Part shown: piece by piece, positions 29,853 through 40,409 of the stretch | How the letters are laid out: each line of letters opens with the position of its first letter | Position numbering within the stretch: position 1 is the stretch's first letter | Assembly: GCF_910592395.1 (NCBI RefSeq) | Contig: NC_088313.1 | Coordinates: 3,970,501 to 4,034,500, forward strand | DNA length: 64,000 nt | Direction: 5' to 3' | Source: Lineus longissimus | Lineage: Eukaryota > Nemertea > Pilidiophora > Heteronemertea > Lineidae | The notes under the pieces: model-generated | Database searches by the model: none | The model's input: only the letters and a program-made list of their open reading frames with translations | What the model was told of the DNA's origin: nothing | Translations under genes and position numbers: made by a program

Positions 29853-30553
29853 GGTAATAAAGGCACTGGAAAAAAAGGTACGGAAAAAAGGCACTAGGTA
29901 AAAAAGGCACTGGAAAAAAAGGCACAAGGTAAAAAAGGCACTAGGAAAAAGGCACTAGGAAAAAAAGGCACTAGGTAAAAAAGGCACTGGAAAAAAGGCA
30001 CCAGGAAAAAAAGGCACTGGGTAAAAAAGGCACTGGAAAAAAAGGCACCAGAAAAAAAACGGAATAGCCTATTTTCAGTACCCTCCGACCAGAAAAACTA
30101 GCTTGGATAGGCAGGGAATCCTTATAAAAAATGATACAAAGATCATCCGATTTGGTCGAGTAGTTTAATCAAATTAGATTCAGGGTTCGCTCACCAATAA
30201 CCTATTTCTACAAGATACAATAGTTTATCACAAGAGTGTCAAAAAGTAAGCGACGACGCTAAGACATGATGACATGAAATCACCCCCGGAGCTCACCCAT
30301 GTGAACTGAAACGGGTTGGGGCAGGTTTGCAGGTTTTTACCTAGAGAAAAAAAAAACAAAAAAAACCACATAAACATATAGAAATGCACGGGGGGCACCC
30401 CATATGAATTTTGGGCCGAGGTGAATTTTTCACCTAGAGATTTCCTGGTGCCCTTTTTTCCAGTGCCTTTTTTACCTTATAGTGCCTACCTAGTGCCTTT
30501 TTTTCCTAGTGCCTTTTTTTCCAGTGCCTTTTTTTCCAGTGCCTTTATTACCG
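29853..30553. mobile_element. Non-autonomous element whose inverted ends are tandem arrays
   Basis: The left end GGTAATAAAGGCACTGG runs into about a dozen copies of a roughly 16-base A-rich unit containing GGCACTAGG or GGCACTGG (to about 30058). The right end (30448-30553) is the inverted counterpart with about six copies, ending CCAGTGCCTTTATTACC. The internal 390 bp is unique here and has no ORF of note. An 11-bp direct repeat CCGTTGAAAAT lies just outside at 29835-29845 and 30558-30568, separated from the ends by 7 and 4 bases, so it may or may not be the target duplication. Confidence 0.7.
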
Positions 30554-30568
30554 TCTGCCGTTGAAAAT

Positions 30569-31279
30569 AGGATGGCTCCTGGCCGTGTTGACAGTCCAGC
30601 TGGTTGTGATATTTCATATCACGGATCATTTCTCTGAGATATCTGTCTGTGCAGGAGCCCCCGCCGAGTCCCCCGAAGCTTTCGATTAGCTGCAGTTCTC
30701 TTTAGAGTTCAACGACCCGCTTTTGGAACACTTTTCTATTATAGTGTGGATAATGAACTATCGTGTTGAAACTCGAGGAATGCTCGCTATCACGATATAA
30801 TTTTAGATGTGAATGCTAACAAGAGTTGACCCCACCATGAAATCATTGCAATTCAGTTAAATGATGTTTATTAGAAGTATTCCCAGGGTACATGTAATTG
30901 TCTGATATTACAATAATAGACCTACATTACATTGTATATATCAATATAATAGATTCATGTGCATGCTCACAATGAAGAAAAAGTTATAGCACATGGATAC
31001 ATTTAATATAAAACGAAAATCGAACACGCAGGCATGTTTTCGCAGTTGACATAAATCATTTTCATTAGGAATGTTCCCGCAAAGCTGCTTGCGGTAGCTT
31101 TAGCTGTGGTCTTGCCGAGGAGGTCTTACACATGTTACAGGGACTTACGCGATTTAAGCCCTGCTTGTGTCACAAAGCAAGGTCAATTCAACAATAGGGG
31201 CAGGATTGCCGTCCTGACATGTCACCTCATTCGTCTTTAACTATGCACAATCGGAAGGGCCTACACATTTGTTCTCAGG
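30569..31279. other. Region upstream of the ceramidase gene
   Basis: No assigned exon. Immediately right of the preceding element (30558-30690) one frame reads a hydrophobic run, WLLAVLTVQLVVIFHI, to a TAG; it lacks a start and a recognised partner and may be chance or a disrupted exon. 5'UTR and promoter of the ceramidase are presumably within the last few hundred bases. Confidence 0.35.
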
Positions 31280-34254
31280 ATGTATGTGAGAAGCCTTGAT
31301 TATTTTCTCCCTTTGACATCCGAAATAGATTGGTGCGAGTCCAATTATGCAGTCACGGATTGGATAGCAGAATTCTACAATACGGTGAGTTCTTTTGCAA
31401 AACCCAAGTCATGTCTTCGTGGAGCATATTTGATGGTTTTCTACCGGGGACAGCTGGATCTGATGTCTGCGAGGCGAATTATGCTCTCACGAACTGGATT
31501 GCTGAATTTTTCAACACGGTAGGTCCGTTGTCATGGAATACCAGGGTCAGTTGGCTCTCCTTCCCTTGAAACGAGTGAAAGGCGATGAATAGTTGTCTGT
31601 AGATTGTGCCATAAGATTGTGACAGGAGCTTTCGAAGTGATGGCCACGTGCGATAAGACAACCTGGGTGGGGCATCGAAGGACAGGTGTATCCCCGATTG
31701 GGGTGGGTGAATGATGCATTTGCGTATACACATAATTATAAAGCACGAATCCGATCCCCTCCCCTTTGTAGAGGGTCAGTATAGAAGGGGACACTGTTTT
31801 ATTTGTCGCATGTCTGTAGTATACTGCACATCCAGACCGGCAAGTGATGAAGTCTTGGATTTCCAATATTTTGCTACAACTCAAGTTTGCTGAACTCAAC
31901 AGTGCAACTGTAATTGGTTCGATCGGATACATGTACATGCACTATGTAATCATATTGATTAAAGGCCTTTAACACGCCCGAGGGAAGATAACCTTTAACA
32001 CTTCATGAGTTCGAACAGTGTGGTGGGCGGTTTAATAAAAAAAATACCTCACACAAACGGCTCAGATCTTTTAAACGTGTTATCCATGATTGAACATGCT
32101 CCCACCCTTTGCTATGCACATATACCGCAATGGCCCTAGAAACACAAACAAGCTGTATTGACTCGATTTTGTGTCACAATGATGGAGTTGGGGTTTATGA
32201 ATGGTGCACAGTTTGCTTTTGCTCAGCAATAGAAAAGGTCATTTAACTAATTCATGTGGTTATGTCATTTTGTAAATAACCGAATTGGCTATGCGGGAAT
32301 TTTTTTTTTCAAACATGGTCATCATTTTTTGGTTAGCAGTTTTACAAGGGGACTATTTAAGGCAGCATCAGCGTTAATTGCTGTTAATTAGGAGCCCAGG
32401 CAAATGTGTCTGACCAGAAACGTTACGATTTATTTTAAACTATATTCCTTATTTTTGTGTTCCAGGTCAGCAACATCCCCTTCTTCGTCCTCCCGCCGCT
32501 ACTGGCCTACCTCAACTGGCAGTATGCAGTCAGAGTCACCAAGGCATCAAACGTGGTCTGGGCGATCCTCTGCATCATCGGCGCGGGCTCCGTCTACTTT
32601 CACGCCACCCTGAGCTTCGTCGGGCAACTTCTCGACGAGCTTGCAATAAACTGGGTCCTCGTGGCCTGCGTGGTGCTTTGGTATCCAGAGCAACAACTAC
32701 CAGAACGATTTAGAAATAAAAGGTAACTTTTCGCTGAGTTATCCGCAGAGCACATAACACGTACACTCCGGCCACGTGGGCCGGTGTAGAAGTTTAAAAT
32801 GTCGGATAGAATGCAAAACAAAGATTTCTATTATGCGCTTCAATCTCTGAGCTATTGACGGTCAGGGTCTCTATAGAACCATATTGCAGAATACAATAGA
32901 ACTGGACACTTTTTCCAGGGGGGCATTTGTTACTGTTACACCGTCCTATCGCATTGAGAAAAGACATCAAGGTGAAGAAATGGACTGCATATGAATCTAA
33001 TAACAAGGGAGCCGCAAATGCCAGGGAAGTTTGTCCGTCCATCTCGGACGCCATCTTATGTCATATATCCAACATCCAACATTATTTGTACATGTCCACG
33101 GTGATATCACGAGAACGACCCTCTCTTCAGAGTGTCACTTCACTCCACCCGCCACTCCATGTCACTCGACCCGTTGCGGTGACGCATAAATGTTCAACGT
33201 TCGTTTTCTCAACCTCTCTATTAATCGTGACGTAATACTAATAAATATGCATTGCTTATATCTTTGCTCCTCATTTCAGGCGAATCTTCAATAGCGTGGT
33301 GCTCGGTGCAGGTCTCTTTATGTCCCTTTTAGCATTCTGGCAGCCGCAATTCAACGCATTATTTTTAGTCGCATTAGGAATCCCAGTGGCTTATACGGTC
33401 ATTGTAGAAGTCAACAGGTATGTGCAAGTCATTTGACATTTTAAAAAGGATACACATTCAATGCTGGCAATATTTTGTACAATCACACCTATCCCATTCA
33501 TTCCAACATTTCTAATAGATGGCATGATTGTGCCACTGCACTGGACCTGTAACGAAAGTCGTCCGTCTTCAAGGCTTAATTTTCCCAGCAATGATGAATG
33601 ATTAAATTTAATTAGCTAGAATAAAGAACTGAATATGTTCAGGCTTGGCATACATCCCAGGCGACATCCGATCGTCCGACCAGCCCTCGTATCTGAGGGT
33701 GTGGCCTGCCTGAATTTGCATACACATTAAGGGGACATATACTGAAAATTCGGCCAGGAGCCGTTTCCAGAGCGGAACATGCTTTATCATCCTGTACCAC
33801 CTGCAATGTCGCAACGGTACCTCGAGGATTTTACAGCTGCTGAAAATTCATTAGTAAACTTCGTCGAAAGACAGGTTGATATGTTGTCCTTTTTCTTTTG
33901 AATTACATGATTGTACTCTACGAGCTGTATACTTTGTCTTTCAGGTACAGCAAGTGCTTGCGACTGAAGTCCCTCGGAGTCCAAATGTTCGTCTACTGGG
34001 TGCTCGGCTTGACGTGCTGGCTTAGTGATAAATTCCAATGCCACCATTGGCAAAGTATAGACTTTCCGTACCTCCATTGCATGTGGCATGTCTTTATATG
34101 CCTGGCCGGTTGTATCACGGTGGTGATTTGTATATTTTTTGACTCCATGGCTGTGATATCCGAACAGAAACCTGTGATCAAGTTCTGGCCTAAAGACAAT
34201 TGGCAATACTTAGGTGTTCCGTATGTGGGATTCAAGCCCGGTCCATTCGTGTGA
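31280..34254 (+). CDS. ACER2: Alkaline ceramidase, ACER2-like, complete
   Basis: Alkaline ceramidases are seven-pass Golgi or ER membrane hydrolases that split ceramide into sphingosine and fatty acid. Exons 31280-31384 (1a), 32466-32722, 33280-33417 and 33945-34254 give 269 aa (human ACER2 275). The zinc and catalytic residues known from ACER3 are all present: Ser77 and His81 in GSVYFHATLS, Asp92 in QLLDEL, His211 and His215 in LHCMWH. Calcium-site residues Asp17, Trp18, Glu20, Asn22 and Glu31 lie in exon 1a. FPYLHCMWH and PVIKFWP point to ACER2 rather than ACER1 or ACER3. The start ATG is preceded directly by a CAG, so exon 1a might instead be an internal exon. An alternative first exon lies at 31411-31518. 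A CCGG-site MITE is in intron 2. Confidence 0.93.
31411..31518 (+). CDS. ACER2: ACER2-like alternative first exon 1b
   Basis: 36 codons starting at an ATG, ending NWIAEFFNT at a donor ACG|GTAGGT, the same phase (0) as exon 1a and paralogous to it: exon 1a DWCESNYAVTDWIAEFYNT aligns with DVCEANYALTNWIAEFFNT. Either exon can be joined to exon 2 at 32466 to give a complete protein (269 or 270 aa), but not both in series without duplicating the segment. Exon 1b keeps the Asp, Glu, Asn and Glu of the calcium site and has Val in place of Trp. Its different leader (MSSWSIFDGFLPGTAG) would change the N-terminus. Use of this exon is inferred from open frame, homology and splice donor. Confidence 0.8.
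32785..32940. mobile_element. CCGG-site MITE, family alpha, copy 1 (ACER2 intron 2)
   Basis: 156 bp with ends TGTAGAAGTTTAAAATG and TACTGTTACA, preceded by CCGG (32781-32784) and followed by CCGT (32941-32944). Shares nearly its entire interior with the copy at 35982, including gcgcttcaatctctgagcta. The 4-bp flank equals the insertion-site duplication seen for its relatives. Confidence 0.75.
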
Positions 34255-35352
34255 TCATGGATGGTACTCAGCTATATACTGTGTCGACGTAATTAAGCCA
34301 ATTGAGATGCGCCTGTACAAAATACCTATTCCGTGTAATTGGACTATGTGTTACAGCGGCTCACCCGGCTTATAGCGTAGCGTCGACACAGCATGTTAAG
34401 ATAGCAATGGAGAGACCCAGATTAATTTGAAGAGACAATGCTCACCCGGTGATTTCTAACTTGATGGAAGACATATTGATGACGAGTCGGATGGAATGCA
34501 GCTCGCGTGGGCATCGCAGGAAAATCTGTCGGAGGACAGAGTGTCCCAGGGACATGAGGTATGCGGTATTAAAGGTCTTTCCTGTGAACCATTATACCTT
34601 AATACCATCACTGTACAATGAAGAAGGATACCGCTTTCAGGGGGACATTTAAAACTGCTACACTAGTGTTGTTGAGATGATCAGCACGGACACGGATGTA
34701 TAGCACATACACCCGTGGTGGGGAAGACTTCTTCATTATTTCAAGCCAAAAAGTACACGGCATCATCATACAATGTAATGGTGGTGATCGTTTCAGTACC
34801 GGTAGACACGAATGGAGCGTAAACCAGTCGTAGGGAGGGGTCCTTCGGATCCCTTTAGCGATGGGGAGTTTATAAATCGGTATGATATAGCAATAGCATC
34901 CCTCCCTATTGAAACTGGAACATTTTTGACTGCTCGTCTGAAGCTGACATGTTAGTTTCATGTTGTTGAGATGATCAGTGGGGAAGATGATGACTTATGT
35001 GAGCCTCATGGTCGTATCCGTCCGTTCTAGTCTGACGTACGATATTGTTGTACACAAACCAGATTTTTGATATTAAAGGTACAAGGTATTTTAATTAAAG
35101 GTACCTGTAGACCTACAAGATATCAAATGACGATTTATACATCAACATCATCTTGTTCTGAAAGTTTTGTACATCTTTATGTAATGGTAAGGTTTATAAA
35201 ATAATTTCGTGCTCAATATCGAGTTCGTGTTGTTATCACCCACAACAAAATATCACAGATCAATAGCACTATGAGATCCGTGAAAATATTCGGCTCTTCA
35301 TCCTTCGTGGTACATTAGGCCACAACGCATTTAATCTCTCAACTTCTTTCAG
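34255..35352 (+). other. ACER2 3'UTR and downstream
   Basis: No further ACER2 exon. ATTAAA variants of the poly(A) signal occur at about 35072 and 35093; no AATAAA lies in this stretch. A phrase 'gttgagatgatcag' recurs at 34670 and 34964. Confidence 0.4.
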
Positions 35353-35576
35353 TGTTTTGCTGCATCGGCAGTCCCATGCCAAGTGAGCCCCATCTCGCGC
35401 GACACGGCTCATCGCCCTTCGTCATGTGGCCTTCGGGCGGCCACGGCCACACAAGAATAAACAATCCAAATCCTTTGGATGAAAACGCCTTGTCGTCGTC
35501 ACTAACCGAGCGTCGTCGTGCCAGCGACGCTGAGCGATCCCAATGGCGCAACATGGGTGGATGTGACACTGCGTAA
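35353..35576 (+). CDS. Possible terminal exon of an unidentified gene
   Basis: An excellent acceptor (polypyrimidine tract then CAG at 35350-35352) opens 74 codons to a TAA, read from the third base. The stretch is far more GC-rich and CpG-rich than its neighbours. It contains serine/arginine-rich ALSSSLTERRRASDAE and ends MGGCDTA. The frame needs an upstream exon of phase 1, which no ACER2 exon provides, and no other upstream exon was found. It abuts the repeat complex starting at 35583, so it may be a captured exon fragment. Function unknown. Confidence 0.35.
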
Positions 35577-35981
35577 CAAATCCTGATATACTTAATAATA
35601 TGTAAAGAGCAAGCTCTAATGAACTCGCACGACTAATTCTGATTGGAATTCAAATCAGAATTAGTCAAAGGGTATCCTGAGCTTCAGGCTTTTTATCACT
35701 CACACAACGTAGTGAGTGTATTGGTTACGTATGTAGTGCAGGTGTGGGAGCGGAGATCATGTATTTAAAAATCGTCTGCTAGGACAAACAGTTGTGCGAG
35801 TTCACTAGAGCTTGCTCTTTACATATTACTCCTTTGACATATCGAGAGGCGGATGATATTGAAAACCACTGGTGTCTAGCTGGATGGTTAAAGGGATAGC
35901 CAGTCGTTGACGTATATCTACTGCTGGTCCAATTATATCTAGTTCCTATTTCTAACGCCAATCGGAGAGAGCGGTAGCCGG

Positions 35982-36144
35982 TGTAGAAGTTTAAAATGTC
36001 CTAGGATAAAATGTCCGGGAACAAAGGATTCTATTATGCGCTTCAATCTCTGAGCTATTGACGGTCAGGGTCTCTATAGAACCATATTGCAGAATACAAT
36101 AGGGCCGGACACTTTTTCCAGGGGGGACACTTTTTACTTTTACA
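35982..36144. mobile_element. CCGG-site MITE, family alpha, copy 2
   Basis: 163 bp with ends TGTAGAAGTTTAAAATGTCC and TTTTTACTTTTACA, imperfect inverted repeats over about 20 bases. Flanked by CCGG (35978-35981) and ACGG (36145-36148). The empty version of the site, tagCCGGtacatattc, is seen in the third repeat unit near 38170. Confidence 0.8.
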
Positions 36145-36570
36145 ACGGTACATATTCACTGAGAGCACGGTTCACTAGCAGTTCAATGTGCTCGTGAAGT
36201 GACGAGAGAAAATCTCACGGGTGGAGCGGAAATCCGACATATTGCTCACATCATCGGCGCCAACAACTATTTCTTTTGACCCTGCCCGAGTCTTTTAAAA
36301 TAGATTGACTCTGACCCTGCTGACCTCAATTTTCAAAAACTTAAAAAAGGCACTTCAAAGGTTAAATCAACTGCAAAGATAATGTTTTATATCACTGAGG
36401 TATGTAAACACGATATGCTGAGAAAAATCTGTACAACTATCGAGATATACGATAACTTGGAACTATTTCGGCAAATCACCTTGCCACCTGCGCGACCTTC
36501 TCACGATTGCGGCGCGCTCGTTTGCATACCGCATATAAGAGGCAAATAAAATCTCCATTTCAGCATGAAA

Positions 36571-36645
36571 GCCTTTACGGTTCAACGCTAAGAGTGTTTG
36601 ACTGTGGATCGGCTGGTCACGGGTTCGATTCCCGGTGAATCTGGC
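36571..36645 (+). repeat. tRNA(Tyr)-like module, copy 1
   Basis: A 75-base segment with a B-box GGTTCGATTCC at 36622-36632, an A-box-like GGTTCAACGCTAAGAG and a GACTGTGGATC anticodon-region match to tRNA-Tyr (GACTGTAGATC). The acceptor and anticodon stems no longer pair well, so it is tRNA-derived sequence and not a working tRNA gene. Confidence 0.7.
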
Positions 36646-37072
36646 GCAGTTTTTTTCTTTTTTTTTCTTCCGTATCTTGTTTTCTAATCATCCATGTGCA
36701 GATGTCAACATTTTCATCGTTATCATTATCATACCCGGCACCCAATCTTTTCAAACTGAAGCACATACTGATTCCGGGCATTCGAGTACTACCGATGATG
36801 GTTCGAATCGGCATCTGGTATTTTCGAGGATTCATTGGGGCAAAAAAGTATTAGTGTCGGACCGTGACTTTTCCAATCAGAATTAGTCAAAGGGTATCCT
36901 GAGCTTCAGGCTTTTTATACTCCTTCGACATATCGAGAGGCGGAGGATATTGAAAACCACTGGTGTCTAGCTGGATGGTTAAAGGGATAGCCAGTTGTTG
37001 ACGTATATCTACTGCTGGTCCAATCATATCTAGTTCCTACTTCTAACGCCAATTGGAGAGATCGGTAGCCGG

Positions 37073-37243
37073 TGTAACATCTGTGGTTGTTCCCATGTGT
37101 CAGTGTTTCCAAACAATAGGCAGCTAGAGAGACCACGACTTTTCAATAGGGAGGATACACAGAAAAACTTGTCAATCTATTTTTGAGCGTTCCCAAACAA
37201 CGAGGGGAAACACTCAAAAACAGAAACACTCAAAAACATTACA
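37073..37243. mobile_element. CCGG-site MITE, family beta, copy 1
   Basis: 171 bp, ends TGTAACATCTGTGG and CTCAAAAACATTACA, flanked by perfect CCGG copies (37069-37072 and 37244-37247). It occupies in repeat unit 2 the same CCGG that family alpha occupies in unit 1. Confidence 0.85.
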
Positions 37244-37671
37244 CCGGTACATATTCACTGAGAGCACGGTTCACTAGCAGTTCAATGTGCTCGTGAAGTG
37301 ACGAGAGAAAATCTCACGGGTGGAGCGGAAATCCGACATGTAGCTCACATCATCGGCGCCAACAACTATTTCTTTTGACCCTGCCCGAGTCTTTTAAAAT
37401 AGATTGACTCTGACCCTGCTGACCTCGATTTTTAAAAACTTGAAAAAAGGTGATTCAAAGGTTAAATCAACTGCAAAGATAATGTTTTATATCACTGAGG
37501 TATATCAATACGATATGCTGAGAAAAATCTGTACAACTATCGAGATATACGATAACTTGGAACTAATTTCGGCAAATCACTTTGCCACCTGCGCGACCTT
37601 CTCACAATTGCGGCGCGCTCGTTTGCATACCGCATATAAGAGGCGAATAAAATCTCGATTTCAGCATGAAA

Positions 37672-37746
37672 GCCTTTACGGTTCAGCGCTATGAGTGTTT
37701 GACTGTGGATCGGCTGGTCACGGGTTCGATTCCCGGTGAATATGGC
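37672..37746 (+). repeat. tRNA(Tyr)-like module, copy 2
   Basis: Near-identical to the module at 36571, with the same B-box GGTTCGATTCC and minor changes (cgctatgag for cgctaagag). Confidence 0.7.
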
Positions 37747-38597
37747 GCAGTTTTTTTCTTTTTTTTTCTTCCGTATCTTGTTTTCTAATCATCCATGTGC
37801 AGATGTCAACATTTTCATCGTTATCATTATCATACCCGGCACCCAATCTTTTCAAACTGAAGCACATACTGATTCCGGGCATTCGAGTACTACCGATGAT
37901 GGTTCGAATCGGCATCTGATATTTTCGAGGATTCATTGGGGCAAAAAAGTATTAGTGTCGGACCGTGACTTTTCCAATCAGAATTAGTCAAAGGGTATCC
38001 TGAGCTTCAGGCTTTTTATACTCCTTCGACATATCGAGAGGCGGAGGATATTGAAAACCACTGGTGTCTAGCTGGATGGTTAAAGGGATAGCCAGTCGTT
38101 GACGTATATCTACTGCTGGTCCAATCATATCTAGTTCCTACTTCTAACGCCAATCGGAGAGAGCGGTAGCCGGTACATATTCACTGAGAGCTCGGTTCAC
38201 CAGCAGTTCAATGTGCTCGTGAAGTGACGAGAGCAAATCTCACGGGTGGAGCAGAAATCTGACATATTGCTCACATCATCGGCGCCAACAACTATTCCTT
38301 TTGACCCTGCCCGAGTCTTTTAAAATAGATTGACTCTGACCCTGCTGACCTCAATTTTCAAAAACTTTAAAAAAAGGCACTTCAAAGGCTAAATCAACTG
38401 CAAAGATAATGTTTTATATCACTGAGGTATATAAACACGATATGCTGAGAAAAATCTGTACAACTATCGAGATATACGATAACTTGGAACTATTTCGGCA
38501 AATCACTTTGCCACCTGCGCGACCTTCTCACAATTTCGGCGCGCTCGTTTGCATACCGCATATAAGAGGCGAATAAAATCTCCATTTTAGCATGAAC

Positions 38598-38672
38598 GCC
38601 TTTACGGTTCAGCGCTAAGAGTGTTTGACTGTGGATCGGCTGGTCACGGGTTCGATTCCCGGTGAATCTGGC
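38598..38672 (+). repeat. tRNA(Tyr)-like module, copy 3
   Basis: Third direct copy, with intact B-box and A-box-like word GGTTCAGCGCTAAGAG. Confidence 0.7.
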
Positions 38673-38760
38673 GCAGTTTTTTTCTTTTTTCTTCTTCCGT
38701 ATCTTGTTTTCCAATCATCCATGTGCAGATGTCAACATTTTCATCGATTATCATACCCGG

Positions 38761-38931
38761 TGTAATGTTTTTGAGTGTTTCTATTTTTGAGTGTTTCCCC
38801 TCATTGTTTGGGAACGCTAAAAGATAGATTGACAAGTTTTTCTGTGTTTCCCCCTATTGAAAAGTCATGGTCTCTCTAGCTGCCTATTGTTTGGAAACAC
38901 TGACACATGGGGAACAACCACAGATGTTGCA
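38761..38931. mobile_element. CCGG-site MITE, family beta, copy 2 (inverted)
   Basis: 171 bp, the reverse orientation of the element at 37073 and the same length. Flanked by CCGG at 38757-38760 and 38932-38935. The empty site, ataCCCGGCACCC, is preserved in units 1 and 2 (near 36735 and 37835). Confidence 0.85.
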
Positions 38932-38935
38932 CCGG

Positions 38936-39096
38936 TGTGCAAGGGATAGTAGTCCTAGGGCTGATAGTCCGTGTAACAATAGCCCGCATGCTAAATGTTT
39001 TGGTTAGGTTTAGCGGTACAATAGATCATGCTGCTTAATTGATCAAATACAATGCTACCGGACTATGACTCCAGGGGGACTATATCCGCTGTCACA
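38936..39096. mobile_element. CCGG-site MITE, family gamma
   Basis: 161 bp, ends TGTGCAAGGGATAGTAGTCC and GGACTATATCCGCTGTCACA, imperfect inverted repeats of about 20 bases. Flanked by CCGG at 38932-38935 (shared with the beta element to its left) and 39097-39100. Confidence 0.8.
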
Positions 39097-39374
39097 CCGG
39101 CACCCAATCTTTTCAAACTGAAGCACATACTGATTCCGGGCATTCGAGTACTACCGATGATGGTTCGAATCGGCATCTGGTATTCATCTGGATTCATTGG
39201 GGCAAAAAAGTATTAAACCATCATCGGTAGTACTCGAATGCCCGGAATCAGTATGTGCTTCAGTTTGAAAAGATTGGGTGCCGGGTATGATAATGATAAC
39301 GATGAAAATGTTGATATCTGCACATGGATGATTAGAAAACAAGATACGGAAGAAGAAAAAAGGAAAAAACTGCA

Positions 39375-39448
39375 CCAGATTCACCGGGAGTCGAACTCGT
39401 GACCAGCCGATCCACAGTCAAACACTCTTAGCGCTGAACCGTAAAGGC
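39375..39448 (-). repeat. tRNA(Tyr)-like module, inverted copy 4
   Basis: Minus-strand copy within the inverted arm. The B-box has one substitution (GAGTTCGACTCC in place of GGGTTCGATTCC). Confidence 0.65.
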
Positions 39449-40409
39449 TTTCATGCTGAAATGGAGATTTTATTCGCCTCTTATATGCGGTATGCAAACG
39501 AGCGCGCCGCAATTGTGAGAAGGTCGCGCAGGTGGCAAAGTGATTTGCCGAAATAGTTCCAAGTTATCGTATATCTCGATAGTTGTACAGATTTTTCTCA
39601 GCATATCGTATTTATATACCTCATTGATATAAAACATTATCTTTGCAGTTGATTTATCCTTTTAATTGCCTTTTTAAAAAGTTTTTGAAAATCGAGGTCA
39701 GCAGGGTCAGAGTCAATCTATTTTAAAAGACTCGGGCAGGGTCAAAAGAAATAGTTGTTGGCGCCGATGATGTGAGCAATATGTCAGATTTCCGCTCCAC
39801 CCGTGAGATTTTCTCTCGTCACTTCACGAGTACATTGAACTGCTTGTGAACCGTGCTCTCAGTGAATATGTACCGGCTACCGCTCTCTCCGATTGGCGTT
39901 AGAAGTAGGAACTAGATATGATTGGACCAGCAGTAGATATACGTCAGCGACTGGCTATCCCTTTAACCATCCAGCGAGACACCAGTGGTTTTCAATATCC
40001 TCCGCCTCTCGATATGTCGAAGGAGTAATATGTAAAGAGCAAGCTCTAGTGAACACGCAGAACTGTATGTCCTAGCAGACGATTTTTAAATACATGATCT
40101 CCGCTCCCACATCTGCACTTCAGTGGCGCCTGTGTGAATAAATCTACTTGTGTGAATGGTCAATGGCTCATGACGTCATGAGGAAGGAAACAATCGGATT
40201 CACGTCCGACGTCGTAACTGTGGGTGCGGCGCGTCATGAATGCAGGATCGGCCAACGCGCGGCCCATATGGAATGCGACAAAACTGTACCGGAACCAGAA
40301 TTGTCATGGGTCTGCACAAATTTTTTCAGATGGATATATGAATTTTGTTCACACTTTACACACAGTGTATACATACGTAACCATTACACTCACTACGTTG
40401 TGTGAGTGA

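Larger units (their letters stand above)
35583..40409. mobile_element. Complex foldback array of a roughly 0.93-kb unit with inverted ends
   Basis: Three direct copies of one unit (about 35820-36890, 36891-37990 and 37991-39200) are followed by an inverted copy (about 39215-40030). The outer sequence CACTCACACAACGTAGTGAG at 35691-35712 reappears inverted at 40388-40409. After subtracting later insertions each unit is about 930 bp. Each contains a tRNA-like segment followed by a T-rich stretch, and the phrase cactggtgtctagctggatg. The left terminal copy lacks about 200 bp present at the right end (40100-40370). No transposase frame is visible. Best read as a non-autonomous foldback-type element grown by internal duplication. 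Confidence 0.75.

Noticed and set aside
30558-30692. Hydrophobic exon of a membrane protein disrupted by the 29853-30553 element
   Set aside because: No start, no matching partner exon on the other side of the insertion in the same frame, no family recognised.
36571-36645. Functional tRNA gene
   Set aside because: B-box and part of the anticodon region match tRNA-Tyr, but acceptor and anticodon stems do not pair and it recurs inside a repeat unit.
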